Assembly: GCA_964451785.1 (NCBI GenBank)
Contig: CAYVJG010000015.1
Location: 1 to 62,865, forward strand
Source: JAJYSO01 sp964451785
GTDB taxonomy: Bacteria; Bacteroidota; Bacteroidia; Flavobacteriales; Flavobacteriaceae
Length of the DNA stretch: 62,865 nucleotides
Direction: 5' to 3'
Shown here: in pieces, positions 8,636-17,137 of the stretch
How positions within the stretch are numbered: position 1 is the stretch's first letter
Layout of the letters: every line of letters begins with the position of its first letter
Notes under the pieces: generated by a model
What the model was told of the DNA's origin: nothing
Database searches by the model: none
Seen by the model: the letters and a program-made list of their open reading frames with translations, nothing else
Program-made: the position numbers and the translations under genes

Positions 8636-9850
8636 TTATAAATCGACATTTTCAATAATCGCGGCATAGCCTTGACCGACGCCTACACACATGGTTACAA
8701 GGGCGTATTTTTTACCAGTAAGTTGCAGTTCGAGAGCTGCAGAATAGCAAATGCGGGTTCCGGTAACGCCCAATGGATGACCAATAGCAATAGCGCCACC
8801 ATTCGGATTGATACGCGGATCATCATCTTGCAGTCCCCAAGCCCTAATGCAGGCTAAGCTCTGAGCCGCAAAAGCTTCGTTGAGTTCAATGATATCCATA
8901 TCGTCCATAGTCAAGCCAGCTTTTTCGAGGGCTTTATTTGATGCCGCTACAGGACCAATGCCCATAATACGTGGCTCCACGCCTACTACAGCTGAGCTCA
9001 CAATACGCGCCATAGGCTTGAGCTTGTATTTTTTAACCGCTTCTCCAGAAGCAATAATGGTTGCTGCAGCACCGTCGTTAAGACCTGAAGAGTTTCCGGC
9101 GGTTACTGAACCATTTTCTTTGCGAAAAGCCGGACGCAACTTGGCCAAAATTTCCTTAGTAGTTGTAGGTTTGATAAACTCGTCTTCTTTAAAGATAAGC
9201 GATTCTTGCTTACGTCTTGGGATTTCAACCGGCATAATTTCTTTGGCTAATCTACCATTTTTTTGAGCTGCAGCAGCTTTCATTTGGCTGTGATATGAAA
9301 ACACATCTTGATCTTCACGTGATATTGTGTATTTATCGACTAAATTTTCAGCCGTAAATCCCATTCCATCGGTGCCGTACATGTCGTGCATTTTAGGGTT
9401 GACAAAACGCCATCCAAAACTGGTATCGTACATTTTTGAATCGATGCCATACGCCGATGAAGCCTTAGAAATGGCATATGGTCCACGAGTCATGTGCTCT
9501 ACACCACCAGCGATAAACAGCTCACCATCACCAGCTTTGATAGCACGATTGGCATGCACGATTGCAGATAAGCCACTACTGCACAAGCGATTTACGGTTT
9601 CTCCAGGTACAGTGTAAGGCAACCCGGCTAGAAGTAAACACATTCGGGCTACATTTCTGTTATCTTCTCCTGCTTGATTAGCGCAGCCCATGATAACATC
9701 GTCATAAGCTTCTTTAGGAATATTAGGATTGCGTTTCACAATTTCCTTAATCACCAGCGCCCCGAGATCATCGGTACGTATCGGACCAAGAGTGCCTTTA
9801 AATTTTCCTATAGCGGTGCGGATTCCGTCAATGATATATGCTTCTTTCAT
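8636..9850 (-). CDS. paaJ: 3-oxoadipyl-CoA / acetyl-CoA thiolase (PaaJ type)
   Basis: This 404-residue thiolase belongs to the acetyl-CoA acyltransferase family. The acyl-accepting cysteine is in NRLCSSGL (about residue 89). The catalytic histidine is in GGAIAIGHPLG (about 353), and the second cysteine lies in MCVGVGQG near the C-terminus. In the phenylacetate pathway PaaJ cleaves 3-oxo-5,6-dehydrosuberyl-CoA and 3-oxoadipyl-CoA, releasing acetyl-CoA and finally succinyl-CoA. It is the last gene of the nine-gene minus-strand operon, 18 bases after paaI. A generic fatty-acid thiolase (FadA) would look similar; the operon context decides the call. Confidence 0.88.
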   Translation of the reverse strand: MKEAYIIDGIRTAIGKFKGTLGPIRTDDLGALVIKEIVKRNPNIPKEAYDDVIMGCANQAGEDNRNVARMCLLLAGLPYTVPGETVNRLCSSGLSAIVHANRAIKAGDGELFIAGGVEHMTRGPYAISKASSAYGIDSKMYDTSFGWRFVNPKMHDMYGTDGMGFTAENLVDKYTISREDQDVFSYHSQMKAAAAQKNGRLAKEIMPVEIPRRKQESLIFKEDEFIKPTTTKEILAKLRPAFRKENGSVTAGNSSGLNDGAAATIIASGEAVKKYKLKPMARIVSSAVVGVEPRIMGIGPVAASNKALEKAGLTMDDMDIIELNEAFAAQSLACIRAWGLQDDDPRINPNGGAIAIGHPLGVTGTRICYSAALELQLTGKKYALVTMCVGVGQGYAAIIENVDL

Positions 9851-9868
9851 AACATGTAATGTTTTTAA

Positions 9869-10303
9869 TTAGTGTTTTTCTCGTGTCCATTCGGCTTGCG
9901 TTCTATAAACTACACCTTTAAAAATGGCGACGAGTAAATCACCCTTTTTAATGTCAATGGTATAAAACGCCAATTTATTTTTGACACTTTTTTCATAAGC
10001 CTCAGCCGTAATGATATCACCAGCTTCTAAGGCTTCAATGTGATTAACCGAAGCTTCAATAGACACCGATTTACGTCCGTGTGAATTACTGGCAAAGGCA
10101 AAAGCTGAATCAGCAAATGAAAACGTTATTCCACCGTGCGCTTTACGCATCCCATTGAGCATCTCATCGCGGATTTGCATTTGGATTTTACAGTAACCTT
10201 TATCGACATCTAGCAATTGTACGCCAAGCCACTGACTAAATTTGTCGTTAGCCAGCATTTTTTCGGCAATTGCCCGCGGAGTCATTACTTCTGCTTTAGC
10301 CAT
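9869..10303 (-). CDS. paaI: PaaI hydroxyphenylacetyl-CoA thioesterase
   Basis: This is a hotdog-fold thioesterase of about 144 residues from the ATG at 10303. That start leaves 19 bases after paaH; an ATG at 10333 would overlap paaH. The family motif GMRKAHGGITFSFADSAFAFASNS, described here by its HGG and following acidic residue, matches the PaaI active-site helix. PaaI removes CoA from dead-end ring-hydroxylated or ring-epoxide by-products of phenylacetyl-CoA and so prevents CoA sequestration. It lies between paaH and paaJ, as in many paa clusters. Confidence 0.88.
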   Translation of the reverse strand: MAKAEVMTPRAIAEKMLANDKFSQWLGVQLLDVDKGYCKIQMQIRDEMLNGMRKAHGGITFSFADSAFAFASNSHGRKSVSIEASVNHIEALEAGDIITAEAYEKSVKNKLAFYTIDIKKGDLLVAIFKGVVYRTQAEWTREKH

Positions 10304-10322
10304 ATTTCGTTTTTTAGTATCG

Positions 10323-11489
10323 TTAAATAGCAAATGCTTGTCCCGTTTTTGCTAATCGACGTAAAATTGGACTACATCGGTAGCGGTCTTCGTGGTACAA
10401 ATCATACAGACTATCCATCTTTTCAACACACCACGCCATACCTTTTTCATTAGCCCAAGCGAGTAAGCCTTTAGGATAATTGACGCCTTTAGTCATTGCT
10501 AAATCTATATCTTTAGCCGTAGCGATGTGTAAGAACAGGGCTTCGGCTGCTTCATTAATCAACATTATTAAAATGCGATCGAGAATTTCTTGAGCTACTT
10601 CAACTGGTAAATCTGGTTCTTCAGTAGGAATAATTTTCAGATTTTCATCGTAATTATAAAAACCTCTTCCTGATTTACGTCCTAGATAGCCTGCTTGCGC
10701 ATAGCGTTTTTGTGTGAATGAGGGTTTGTAACGCGGATCGAAATAAAATTCTGTAAACACCGTTTCGGTGACTTTATAATTGACGTCATTACCAATAAAA
10801 TCCATCAATTGAAAAGGACCCATTCTAAAGTGCCCTAAATCTCTCATCACCTTATCAATTTGTGCAAAACTCGCCACGCCTTCTTCATAAATACGCAAAG
10901 CTTCGGCATAAAATGGACGTGCCACACGATTGACAATAAATCCCGGGGTATCTTTAGCCACTACACCAACTTTTTTCCAATCGGCAATAATTTGAATAGC
11001 TTTCTGCTTGACAGCTTCAGAAGTTTGAACAGCTGGAATAATCTCGACTAAGGGCATCAAAGGCGCCGGATTAAAAAAGTGTAAGCCGATGACGCGCTCA
11101 GGATGTTTTAAAGCTGAAGCAATCGAAGCAATAGGAATAGACGACGTGTTAGAGGCAATGATAGCGTCTGTACTTTGACAAGCTTCGAGCGCCTTAAAAA
11201 CAGCTTGTTTAACTTCTCGTTTTTCAACAATAGCCTCGATGGTCAAATTGGCATCGGCCAAATCAGTCAGCTGATTAACATAAGTAATATTCGCCTGGAT
11301 TCTCTGTTTTTCATCTTCATCAATACGTCCTTTTTCAATCAGACGATTGAGGATTTTTTCTAATTTAGCAGCACTTGTTTCTAGCGCTTTTTGTTGTGTG
11401 TCAAATAATTTTACGGCACATCCGGCGGTAGCGGCAATTTGTACGATTCCACTTCCCATTGTTCCGGCACCGATGACAGCTACATTCAT
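10323..11489 (-). CDS. paaH: 3-hydroxyacyl-CoA dehydrogenase PaaH
   Basis: From the ATG at 11489 the protein opens directly with the Rossmann NAD-binding motif VIGAGTMGSGIVQ, which is why this start is preferred to 11525. The catalytic region IGLHFFNPAPLMPLVEII contains the histidine of the His-Glu pair. Two C-terminal 3HCDH helical domains follow; the second contains YPKGLLAWANEKG. At about 388 residues it is longer than a simple 3-hydroxybutyryl-CoA dehydrogenase (about 280) and fits the PaaH type, which oxidises 3-hydroxyadipyl-CoA to 3-oxoadipyl-CoA. There is a 120-base gap to paaG upstream, without an obvious promoter. Confidence 0.88.
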   Translation of the reverse strand: MNVAVIGAGTMGSGIVQIAATAGCAVKLFDTQQKALETSAAKLEKILNRLIEKGRIDEDEKQRIQANITYVNQLTDLADANLTIEAIVEKREVKQAVFKALEACQSTDAIIASNTSSIPIASIASALKHPERVIGLHFFNPAPLMPLVEIIPAVQTSEAVKQKAIQIIADWKKVGVVAKDTPGFIVNRVARPFYAEALRIYEEGVASFAQIDKVMRDLGHFRMGPFQLMDFIGNDVNYKVTETVFTEFYFDPRYKPSFTQKRYAQAGYLGRKSGRGFYNYDENLKIIPTEEPDLPVEVAQEILDRILIMLINEAAEALFLHIATAKDIDLAMTKGVNYPKGLLAWANEKGMAWCVEKMDSLYDLYHEDRYRCSPILRRLAKTGQAFAI

Positions 11490-11608
11490 AAGTAATTTTT
11501 TAGTGAGGTGAAGGTGTTGTGACATCCTCCATATTTTTATTATATCTAATTTAAAAGAGCAGATTAGGTTTTGTTATCTATCAGTCTAAATCTCGTTTTA
11601 GTTCTTAT

Positions 11609-12391
11609 TTATTCGCCTTTAAATACCGGAGAACGTTTTTCGACAAAAGCAGTTACCCCTTCGTTATAATCATAACTTTGAGCAGCTTTAATTTGTTCTT
11701 GAGCTTCTAAATCAACTTGTTCAGCTAAGGTATTATTTAAACTTTGATTGAGCAATTGCTTAGTTTGCGCTAAGGCTTGAGTAGGCATTTGGGCTAATTT
11801 TTCGGCTATTTTTTCAGCTTCATCAGCAAATTCTTCTGCAGAAAACACTTTGTAAATCATCCCCATTCGCTCTGCTTCGTCTGCCATCACCTTATCTCCA
11901 AGAAGCATCAAGGCTGAGGCTTTTTGAAAGCCAATTAAGCGCGGTAAGAAAAATGTCCCTCCACTGTCGGGAATTAACCCAATTTTACTAAACGCCTGGA
12001 TAAAAGCAGCCTTAGGATGAGCTACTACCACATCACAAGCTAACGCTATATTAGCTCCTGCCCCGGCAGCTACACCATTTACAGCTGCAACAATCGGTTT
12101 TTGAAGCGCGCGTAGCAAACGGATAATCGGATTGTAATGTTCATAGAGAATTTTTTCAAATCCTGGATTGTGTTCTATATCGGTAACTTCTTTTAAATCT
12201 TGGCCGGCGCAAAAGGCTTTTCCTTCACCGGTAATCAAAACAGCGCGCACCGCCTTGTCAGCATCGGCTTGTTTCAGTACCTCTTGAAGTGCTAAAGCCA
12301 TCTCGCGATTAAAGCTATTGAAGGCTTTAGGTCGATTAAGATTGATATGGGCTACGCCATTACTAACCTTATAAATTATAGTTTCGCTCAT
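11609..12391 (-). CDS. paaG: Enoyl-CoA hydratase/isomerase PaaG
   Basis: This 260-residue crotonase-fold enzyme has the oxyanion-hole motifs AFCAGQDLKEV (about residues 60-70) and AAVNGVAAGAGANIALACD (about 103-121). PaaG isomerises the ring-1,2-epoxide of phenylacetyl-CoA to the seven-membered oxepin-CoA, and also acts as a delta-isomerase later in the pathway. PaaF, the closely related hydratase, is not separately present in the window, so this gene may serve both jobs or PaaF may lie elsewhere. It sits between paaD and paaH in the operon. Confidence 0.82.
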   Translation of the reverse strand: MSETIIYKVSNGVAHINLNRPKAFNSFNREMALALQEVLKQADADKAVRAVLITGEGKAFCAGQDLKEVTDIEHNPGFEKILYEHYNPIIRLLRALQKPIVAAVNGVAAGAGANIALACDVVVAHPKAAFIQAFSKIGLIPDSGGTFFLPRLIGFQKASALMLLGDKVMADEAERMGMIYKVFSAEEFADEAEKIAEKLAQMPTQALAQTKQLLNQSLNNTLAEQVDLEAQEQIKAAQSYDYNEGVTAFVEKRSPVFKGE

Positions 12392-12433
12392 AAAAGTTTT
12401 ATTGTGATGTCAACGCGATTGACATCAGTTGGT

Positions 12434-12934
12434 TTAAATTAAACATTTAAAATAATCAAAGGGTTCACCACAATCTTGACATACAAAATGAGCCTTGCAG
12501 GCGGTAGAACCAAATTGGCTGACCATCTTAGTGTTTTTGGAACCACAATGCGTGCAGGTAACTACGTGTTTCTCCCCCATCAAGGCGCGTTTATCGGCAG
12601 TAGCTTCTAAAGGTGGAGCTATACCATAATCGGCTAGGGCCTGTTTCCCTTCTTCAGTAATCCAATCTGTAGTCCAAGCGGGAGCTAAAATAAGTTTCAC
12701 CTCAGCAGTATAACCCGCTTCCGTTAAAGCTGCCCTGACATCATCACCAATCACATCCATCGCGGGACAGCCGCTATAGGTTGGGGTAATTTTAACATAA
12801 GCCGTTTTGCTCTCTAATCGTGCTTCTCGCAGCACGCCTAAATCTATAATTGAAATCACAGGAATTTCCGGATCCGAAACTGTTTTCAAAATCGGATAGA
12901 GTTCATCTTCTATATAAATTGTATTCTTGATCAT
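12434..12934 (-). CDS. paaD: Phenylacetyl-CoA epoxidase assembly subunit PaaD
   Basis: From the ATG at 12934, preceded by an AGGAGG ribosome-binding site, the protein has 167 residues. Upstream in-frame codons to 13036 look non-coding. The N-terminal half is a DUF59/MIP18-like domain (PVISIIDLGVLR, TPTYSGCPAMDVI with its conserved cysteine). The C-terminus carries a zinc-ribbon-like set of cysteines, CTHCGS, then CKAHFVCQDCGEPFDYFKC. PaaD is thought to help metal insertion or maturation of the PaaABCE monooxygenase. It directly follows paaC. Confidence 0.9.
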   Translation of the reverse strand: MIKNTIYIEDELYPILKTVSDPEIPVISIIDLGVLREARLESKTAYVKITPTYSGCPAMDVIGDDVRAALTEAGYTAEVKLILAPAWTTDWITEEGKQALADYGIAPPLEATADKRALMGEKHVVTCTHCGSKNTKMVSQFGSTACKAHFVCQDCGEPFDYFKCLI

Positions 12935-13051
12935 TAATTCATTCCTCCTAAAGATAGTCTTGTTGTATAGTTGAATCCTTGTGCTAACAAAAGAGAGTAG
13001 ATACTTATACGCTGTATCAAGAAGCAGTATTTGCAAAGTTTTAAAGCAAAT

Positions 13052-13837
13052 TTACCATTTCATATTAGGAAAAGTGCGCTGCATGTACTGCATTTCGGTT
13101 AACAGTGGCCCCATGTGTTCAGAATGTTGACCTAGTTTCCCTCCTTTTTGGAAGAAAGCTAACTCTGGTACGGTCAAGGTTGCTTCGACTAACTTTTCAG
13201 TCACATTTTTATAATAAGAATCTTTTAAGCTGGCTACATCAACAGCTACACCTTCAGCAATCATGGCTTCATCGGCTGCTGTTTTATGAAATAATTCGTC
13301 GGTATATTCCCATAAATCATCAATAGCTTCTTGTATACGGCGGTGACTTTCTGCAGTACCATCGCCGAGGTGTAAAATCCAATCACCTGACAAATCACGA
13401 TGGTAAGCTACTTCTTTAATACTCTTACGTGCAATGGCAGCTACGGTAGCATCTTTGCTGTATTTTAATTTATCGAGCAACAAGAAATGAAATTGATCGA
13501 ACAAAAATTGACGCGCAATGACATAAGCAAAGTCGCGATTAGGCTGTTCTACCAGCAAGACATTTCTGTAGTCGCGTTCGGTGCGCAAAAACGCCAAATC
13601 ATCTTCCGTGATATCTTGAGCTGACAATTCAGCGGCATATTGAAAATAAGAGCGTACCTGTCCAAACAAATCGAGTGCTACGTTAGTCATTGCCATATCG
13701 AGTTCTAAACTCGGACCGTGACCTGTCAAAGCGCTCAGGCGTTGCCCTAAAATCAAGGAGTTATCGGCTATACCCAGAATAAAGCCAAGTTTTCCATTGT
13801 CTTTTGGGTAAGGCGTTATATGTTCAGTTGTATTCAT
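13052..13837 (-). CDS. paaC: Phenylacetyl-CoA epoxidase structural subunit PaaC
   Basis: This ferritin-like protein has about 261 residues from the ATG at 13837, the better start because it leaves 24 bases after paaB and begins at MNTTEH. Recognisable PaaC segments are LGFILGIADNSLILGQRLS, the RDYRNVLLVEQPNRDF block and AYHRDLSGDWILHLGDGT. PaaC pairs with PaaA as the non-catalytic partner, forming the heterodimer core of the di-iron monooxygenase that epoxidises the aromatic ring of phenylacetyl-CoA. Confidence 0.92.
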   Translation of the reverse strand: MNTTEHITPYPKDNGKLGFILGIADNSLILGQRLSALTGHGPSLELDMAMTNVALDLFGQVRSYFQYAAELSAQDITEDDLAFLRTERDYRNVLLVEQPNRDFAYVIARQFLFDQFHFLLLDKLKYSKDATVAAIARKSIKEVAYHRDLSGDWILHLGDGTAESHRRIQEAIDDLWEYTDELFHKTAADEAMIAEGVAVDVASLKDSYYKNVTEKLVEATLTVPELAFFQKGGKLGQHSEHMGPLLTEMQYMQRTFPNMKW

Positions 13838-13861
13838 AAATAAAGACCTTTTCAGTAGCAA

Positions 13862-14161
13862 TTACATGTGTTTTACTTCGTCAGGAAGCTTGTAAAATGT
13901 TGGATGGCGGTACACTTTATCTTTAGCAGGTTCAAACAATTCGCCATTCAAATCAGGATTTGAGGCGGTAATATTTTTTGATTCCACTACCCAAATGCTC
14001 ACGCCTTCCATACGGCGTGTATAGACGTCGCGGGCATTTTTAAGGGCCATTTCGGCATCAGCGGCGTGTAAACTTCCAAAATGGCGGTGTTCTAATCCGT
14101 TTTTACTACGTACAAACACCTCCCATAAAGGCCATTCACTATTGGTATGTTTATCAGACAT
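13862..14161 (-). CDS. paaB: Phenylacetyl-CoA epoxidase subunit PaaB
   Basis: This small 99-residue subunit has the family-typical WPLWEVFVRSKNGLEHRHFGS N-terminal region, here named by its WEVF and HRHFGS elements, and the RRMEGVSIWVVES segment in the middle. PaaB bridges the PaaAC heterodimers and is essential for the active complex with PaaE. Length and position between paaA and paaC are standard. Confidence 0.93.
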   Translation of the reverse strand: MSDKHTNSEWPLWEVFVRSKNGLEHRHFGSLHAADAEMALKNARDVYTRRMEGVSIWVVESKNITASNPDLNGELFEPAKDKVYRHPTFYKLPDEVKHM

Positions 14162-14224
14162 ATGTTTTTATTTTATCTCAAATGCAGCTTTTAAAATATT
14201 CAGCTGTCACTTACAGTTGATTAA

Positions 14225-15184
14225 TTATCCTACTTTTTTGACTTGACGAGCCGCCTTTTTGTTGGCATAAGCCATGGCTGCTTCACGTACCCATTGGCCT
14301 TCTTCCCAGGCTTCTTTGCGGTCGCGAATACGCTGTTTGTTACAAGGGCCATGTCCTTTAACGACTTGCCAAAACTCATCCCAATTAATTGGGCCAAAAT
14401 CGTAATGACCGGTTTCAGCATTCATCTTCAAATCTTTATCGGGCACAGTTAATCCTAAGATATCAGCTTGCGGTACAGTTTGGTCGATAAACTGTTGGCG
14501 CAATTCGTCATTGGTTTTGCGTTTCAACTTCCACTTCATAGACTGAGCAGTGTGTTTAGAATCCTTATCTTCAGGACCAAACATCATGATTGACGGCCAC
14601 CACCAGCGGTTAAGCGCATCTTGCGCCATTTCTTTTTGTGCTTTGGTACCCCGTGACAATTGGAGCATAATTTCATAACCTTGGCGTTGGTGAAAGCTCT
14701 CTTCTTTACACACCCGCACCATGGCGCGCGCATAAGGCCCAAATGAAGCATTACACAAAGGTACTTGATTGATAATAGCAGCCCCATCAACCAACCAGCC
14801 TATAGCGCCAATGTCGGCCCAGGTTAAGGTTGGGTAATTAAAAATAGACGAATATTTGGCTTTTCCAGACAACAGCAATTCGGTCATCTCATCACGCGAA
14901 ATACCCAAAGTTTCAGCAGCGCCATAAAGATACAAACCATGTCCGGCTTCATCTTGCACTTTAGCCAACAAGGTCACTTTTCGGCGCAATGAAGGTGCAC
15001 GGGTTATCCAGTTTCCTTCTGGTAACATACCGACAATTTCAGAATTAGCATGTTGTGAAATTTGTCGAATATGGGTTTGGCGATACTTTTCGGGCATCCA
15101 ATCTTTAGGTTCAATCTTCTCATCATTAGCGATGCGTTGCTCGAAGATTTCCTCCATATTTTTTAGTTCTTGCTCACTCATCAT
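14225..15184 (-). CDS. paaA: Phenylacetyl-CoA epoxidase catalytic subunit PaaA
   Basis: This 319-residue di-iron oxygenase subunit has ferritin-type metal ligand motifs in DEAGHGLYLYGAAE (about residues 78-91) and CKEESFHQRQGYE (about 160-172). PaaA binds phenylacetyl-CoA and O2 and inserts one oxygen atom to give the 1,2-epoxide. A second ATG three bases after the first could equally be the start. The gene lies 14 bases after paaE. The C-terminal lysine/arginine-rich tail is typical of the family. Confidence 0.94.
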   Translation of the reverse strand: MMSEQELKNMEEIFEQRIANDEKIEPKDWMPEKYRQTHIRQISQHANSEIVGMLPEGNWITRAPSLRRKVTLLAKVQDEAGHGLYLYGAAETLGISRDEMTELLLSGKAKYSSIFNYPTLTWADIGAIGWLVDGAAIINQVPLCNASFGPYARAMVRVCKEESFHQRQGYEIMLQLSRGTKAQKEMAQDALNRWWWPSIMMFGPEDKDSKHTAQSMKWKLKRKTNDELRQQFIDQTVPQADILGLTVPDKDLKMNAETGHYDFGPINWDEFWQVVKGHGPCNKQRIRDRKEAWEEGQWVREAAMAYANKKAARQVKKVG

Positions 15185-15198
15185 TCAAGGTTTAAGTC

Positions 15199-16278
15199 TT
15201 AGATATCAAAATCGACCACCAGAGTTTCGGTAGTCGGGACAGCTTGACAGCTCAAGACAATGTTTTTATCTAGTTCATCTTTTTCTAGGGCGTAGTTCTT
15301 TTTCATCTCAACCGCCCCTTCTTTTACTTGACATTTACAGGTGCTACACACGCCGCCTTTACAAGCAAAAGGTACGTCAGCGCCAGCCGCTAAAGCCGCA
15401 TCAAGTACGTTGTCATAATCCTCAGACATGGCAAATTTAAATTCTTTACCCCCGTCGAGTACGGTTATTTTAGTGCCATCAAATCGATTTTCGAGTGCGG
15501 CAGCAGCGCGTTTTTTATCGGCTTCAGATAAGCCTGTTACAAACAATTCGTAATGCATACGGTTTTTAGGTAAACCGTATTTTACCAACTCATCGCGTAA
15601 AAGGAAGGTCAAATCTTCAGGACCACATACAAAACAACCAGTCACTTTATCTATGTCGATTAGTGTTTCAGTGAGTGCCTTAATTTTTGCCGCATCCAAA
15701 CGCCCGTTAAACAGTTCGATATCACGGTGCTCACGGGTTAAGAAATACGCCAATTCAAAACGCCCAAAATAACGATTGCGCAGTTGCTCTAACTCTTCTC
15801 TAAAAATAATAGATTTAGTAGTTCTATTGAGGTAAAACAATTGACAAGTACTCTGTGGTTCTTGCTGTAAAAATGTCTTAACCAACGAGAGTATAGGCGT
15901 AATTCCGCTGCCGGCGGCAAAAAACAAATAGTGTTTTTTCTTTTTGGGCTCCACTTGTGTTTCCACTCCAAATTTTCCTGTAGGAGCCATCACCTCAACT
16001 ACATCTCCGGCTTTGAGTTCGCGATTGACATAGGTTGAAAATTTACCTTCGGGAATTTGCTTGACACACACGCGCCATTCGTTATCATAAGGATTAGAAC
16101 AAAGCGAGTATGTACGGCGAATTTCTTCGCCATCAATATATTTTCTAAAAATGATATGCTGCCCTTGTCGGTAAGCAAATTCATCCTGCAAGTGTTCAGG
16201 GATCGTTAACTTTACCGAGGCGCAATCATTGGTCTCTTTGCGCACCTCTTTTACGCTTATATCGTGAAATTCTGCCAT
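15199..16278 (-). CDS. paaE: Phenylacetyl-CoA epoxidase reductase PaaE
   Basis: This 359-residue electron-transfer subunit is first in the operon. The order is an FAD-binding domain (RRTYSLCSNPY, about residue 55), an NAD(P)H-binding domain (LFFAAGSGITPILSLV, about 120) and a C-terminal plant-type 2Fe-2S ferredoxin domain with ligands in CKGGVCSTCKC (about 305-315) and a final cysteine in LSCQAVP. It passes electrons from NADPH to the PaaA di-iron site. A TetR-type operator lies 26 bases upstream of its start. Confidence 0.93.
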   Translation of the reverse strand: MAEFHDISVKEVRKETNDCASVKLTIPEHLQDEFAYRQGQHIIFRKYIDGEEIRRTYSLCSNPYDNEWRVCVKQIPEGKFSTYVNRELKAGDVVEVMAPTGKFGVETQVEPKKKKHYLFFAAGSGITPILSLVKTFLQQEPQSTCQLFYLNRTTKSIIFREELEQLRNRYFGRFELAYFLTREHRDIELFNGRLDAAKIKALTETLIDIDKVTGCFVCGPEDLTFLLRDELVKYGLPKNRMHYELFVTGLSEADKKRAAAALENRFDGTKITVLDGGKEFKFAMSEDYDNVLDAALAAGADVPFACKGGVCSTCKCQVKEGAVEMKKNYALEKDELDKNIVLSCQAVPTTETLVVDFDI

Positions 16279-16303
16279 TGTTTATGTGTAATTGCTGGTC
16301 AAA

Positions 16304-16319
16304 ACTAACAAATGTTAGT
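16304..16319. promoter_or_regulatory. Candidate TetR/PaaR operator before paaE
   Basis: The sequence ACTAACA-AA-TGTTAGT is a perfect palindrome with 7-bp arms, 26 bases upstream of the paaE start codon. It contains CTAACAAATGTTAG. This fits the spacing pattern CNAAC-N4-GTTNG of the 14-bp PaaR operator described for Thermus (from memory), differing only at the inner G/C pair. A TetR regulator gene lies 0.8 kb away, so control of the paa operon through this site is likely. Confidence 0.65.
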
Positions 16320-16578
16320 TAGTTTTACAAGTACGCCTTGTTAAAGTTAAGAAATCTTTCAGCGCTGACCTATTTAAAAAATAGATTTAACGCATCAGAT
16401 GTTGAGTATAAAATCCATCAGAAACAAGAATTTTAGCACTACCCTAATTGTTTGTTTTAAGCTGGTGTAGGGAAGTTTAAAGTTGACGTTTTTGCAGGTT
16501 ACCTTTTTTTGTTTAATTTTAGAAAAACACTTTTACTGAAACTAACCTATTCTCCCTATTGACTAGATGTAGATTGGA

Positions 16579-17100
16579 ATGCCTATGAATTTGCTTCCTA
16601 CTAAAACCCTATCCCTTCCTATGAAAAGCTCCATGTCATTAGAAGTTAAACTCATAACACTACTAGGCGTTCTTATTCTTATTACAATTGGCCTGTTTAT
16701 TTCTGCCATAAACCAGCGTTTAGCATTACTAACTCTAGCGCTCTCTATAGGTTTAGGCCTGCTTTTTATCTTATTGCTTATGCGTTCATTGCGCAAAATA
16801 GAAATCGGTCAGCAACATCTTGTTTTAAAATATCGTTTTGGGCAATACATTATAAATATTGAAGAGGTCACTCAACTATCGAGATTAAATTTTAGTCACT
16901 TAACCATGTCATGGGGCAGCAAAGGTATTTTTGGGTTTAATGGCAGCAGTATGGGAGGCGAACAAGTATCTGTCAACAACAGATCAAAAATGATCAAAAT
17001 CTACTGCCGACAAAAGACTTTTATTGTGAGTGTAGATAACCCCGATCAGTTTATTGTGCTCCTAAATACTAAACTCAAAAACAATCGAAAAAACCTATAA
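16579..17100 (+). CDS. Membrane protein with bacterial PH-like domain
   Basis: This 173-residue protein has two adjacent membrane helices at about residues 23-45 and 47-68. A cytoplasmic beta-rich domain follows. Segments SWGSKGIFGFNGSSMGG, IKIYCRQKTFIVSVDNPDQF resemble the bacterial PH-like domain family (bPH_5-like) that follows paired helices in many small membrane proteins. The role is unknown. ATGs at 16579, 16588, 16621 and 16633 are all possible starts. The gene sits between the paa operon and the TetR gene but on the opposite strand. Confidence 0.65.
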   Translation: MPMNLLPTKTLSLPMKSSMSLEVKLITLLGVLILITIGLFISAINQRLALLTLALSIGLGLLFILLLMRSLRKIEIGQQHLVLKYRFGQYIINIEEVTQLSRLNFSHLTMSWGSKGIFGFNGSSMGGEQVSVNNRSKMIKIYCRQKTFIVSVDNPDQFIVLLNTKLKNNRKNL

Positions 17101-17137
17101 ACACAAAGTACTCAAGGGCTAATTTAGGTGTTATAAA

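Noticed and set aside
8880..9266. 128-codon open frame opposite the thiolase gene
   Set aside because: It is antisense to a well-conserved enzyme and has no recognisable protein features.
16320..16578. 259-base gap between the paaE operator and the PH-like gene
   Set aside because: I looked for a small gene, riboswitch or terminator and saw only A+T-rich DNA without a clear structure.
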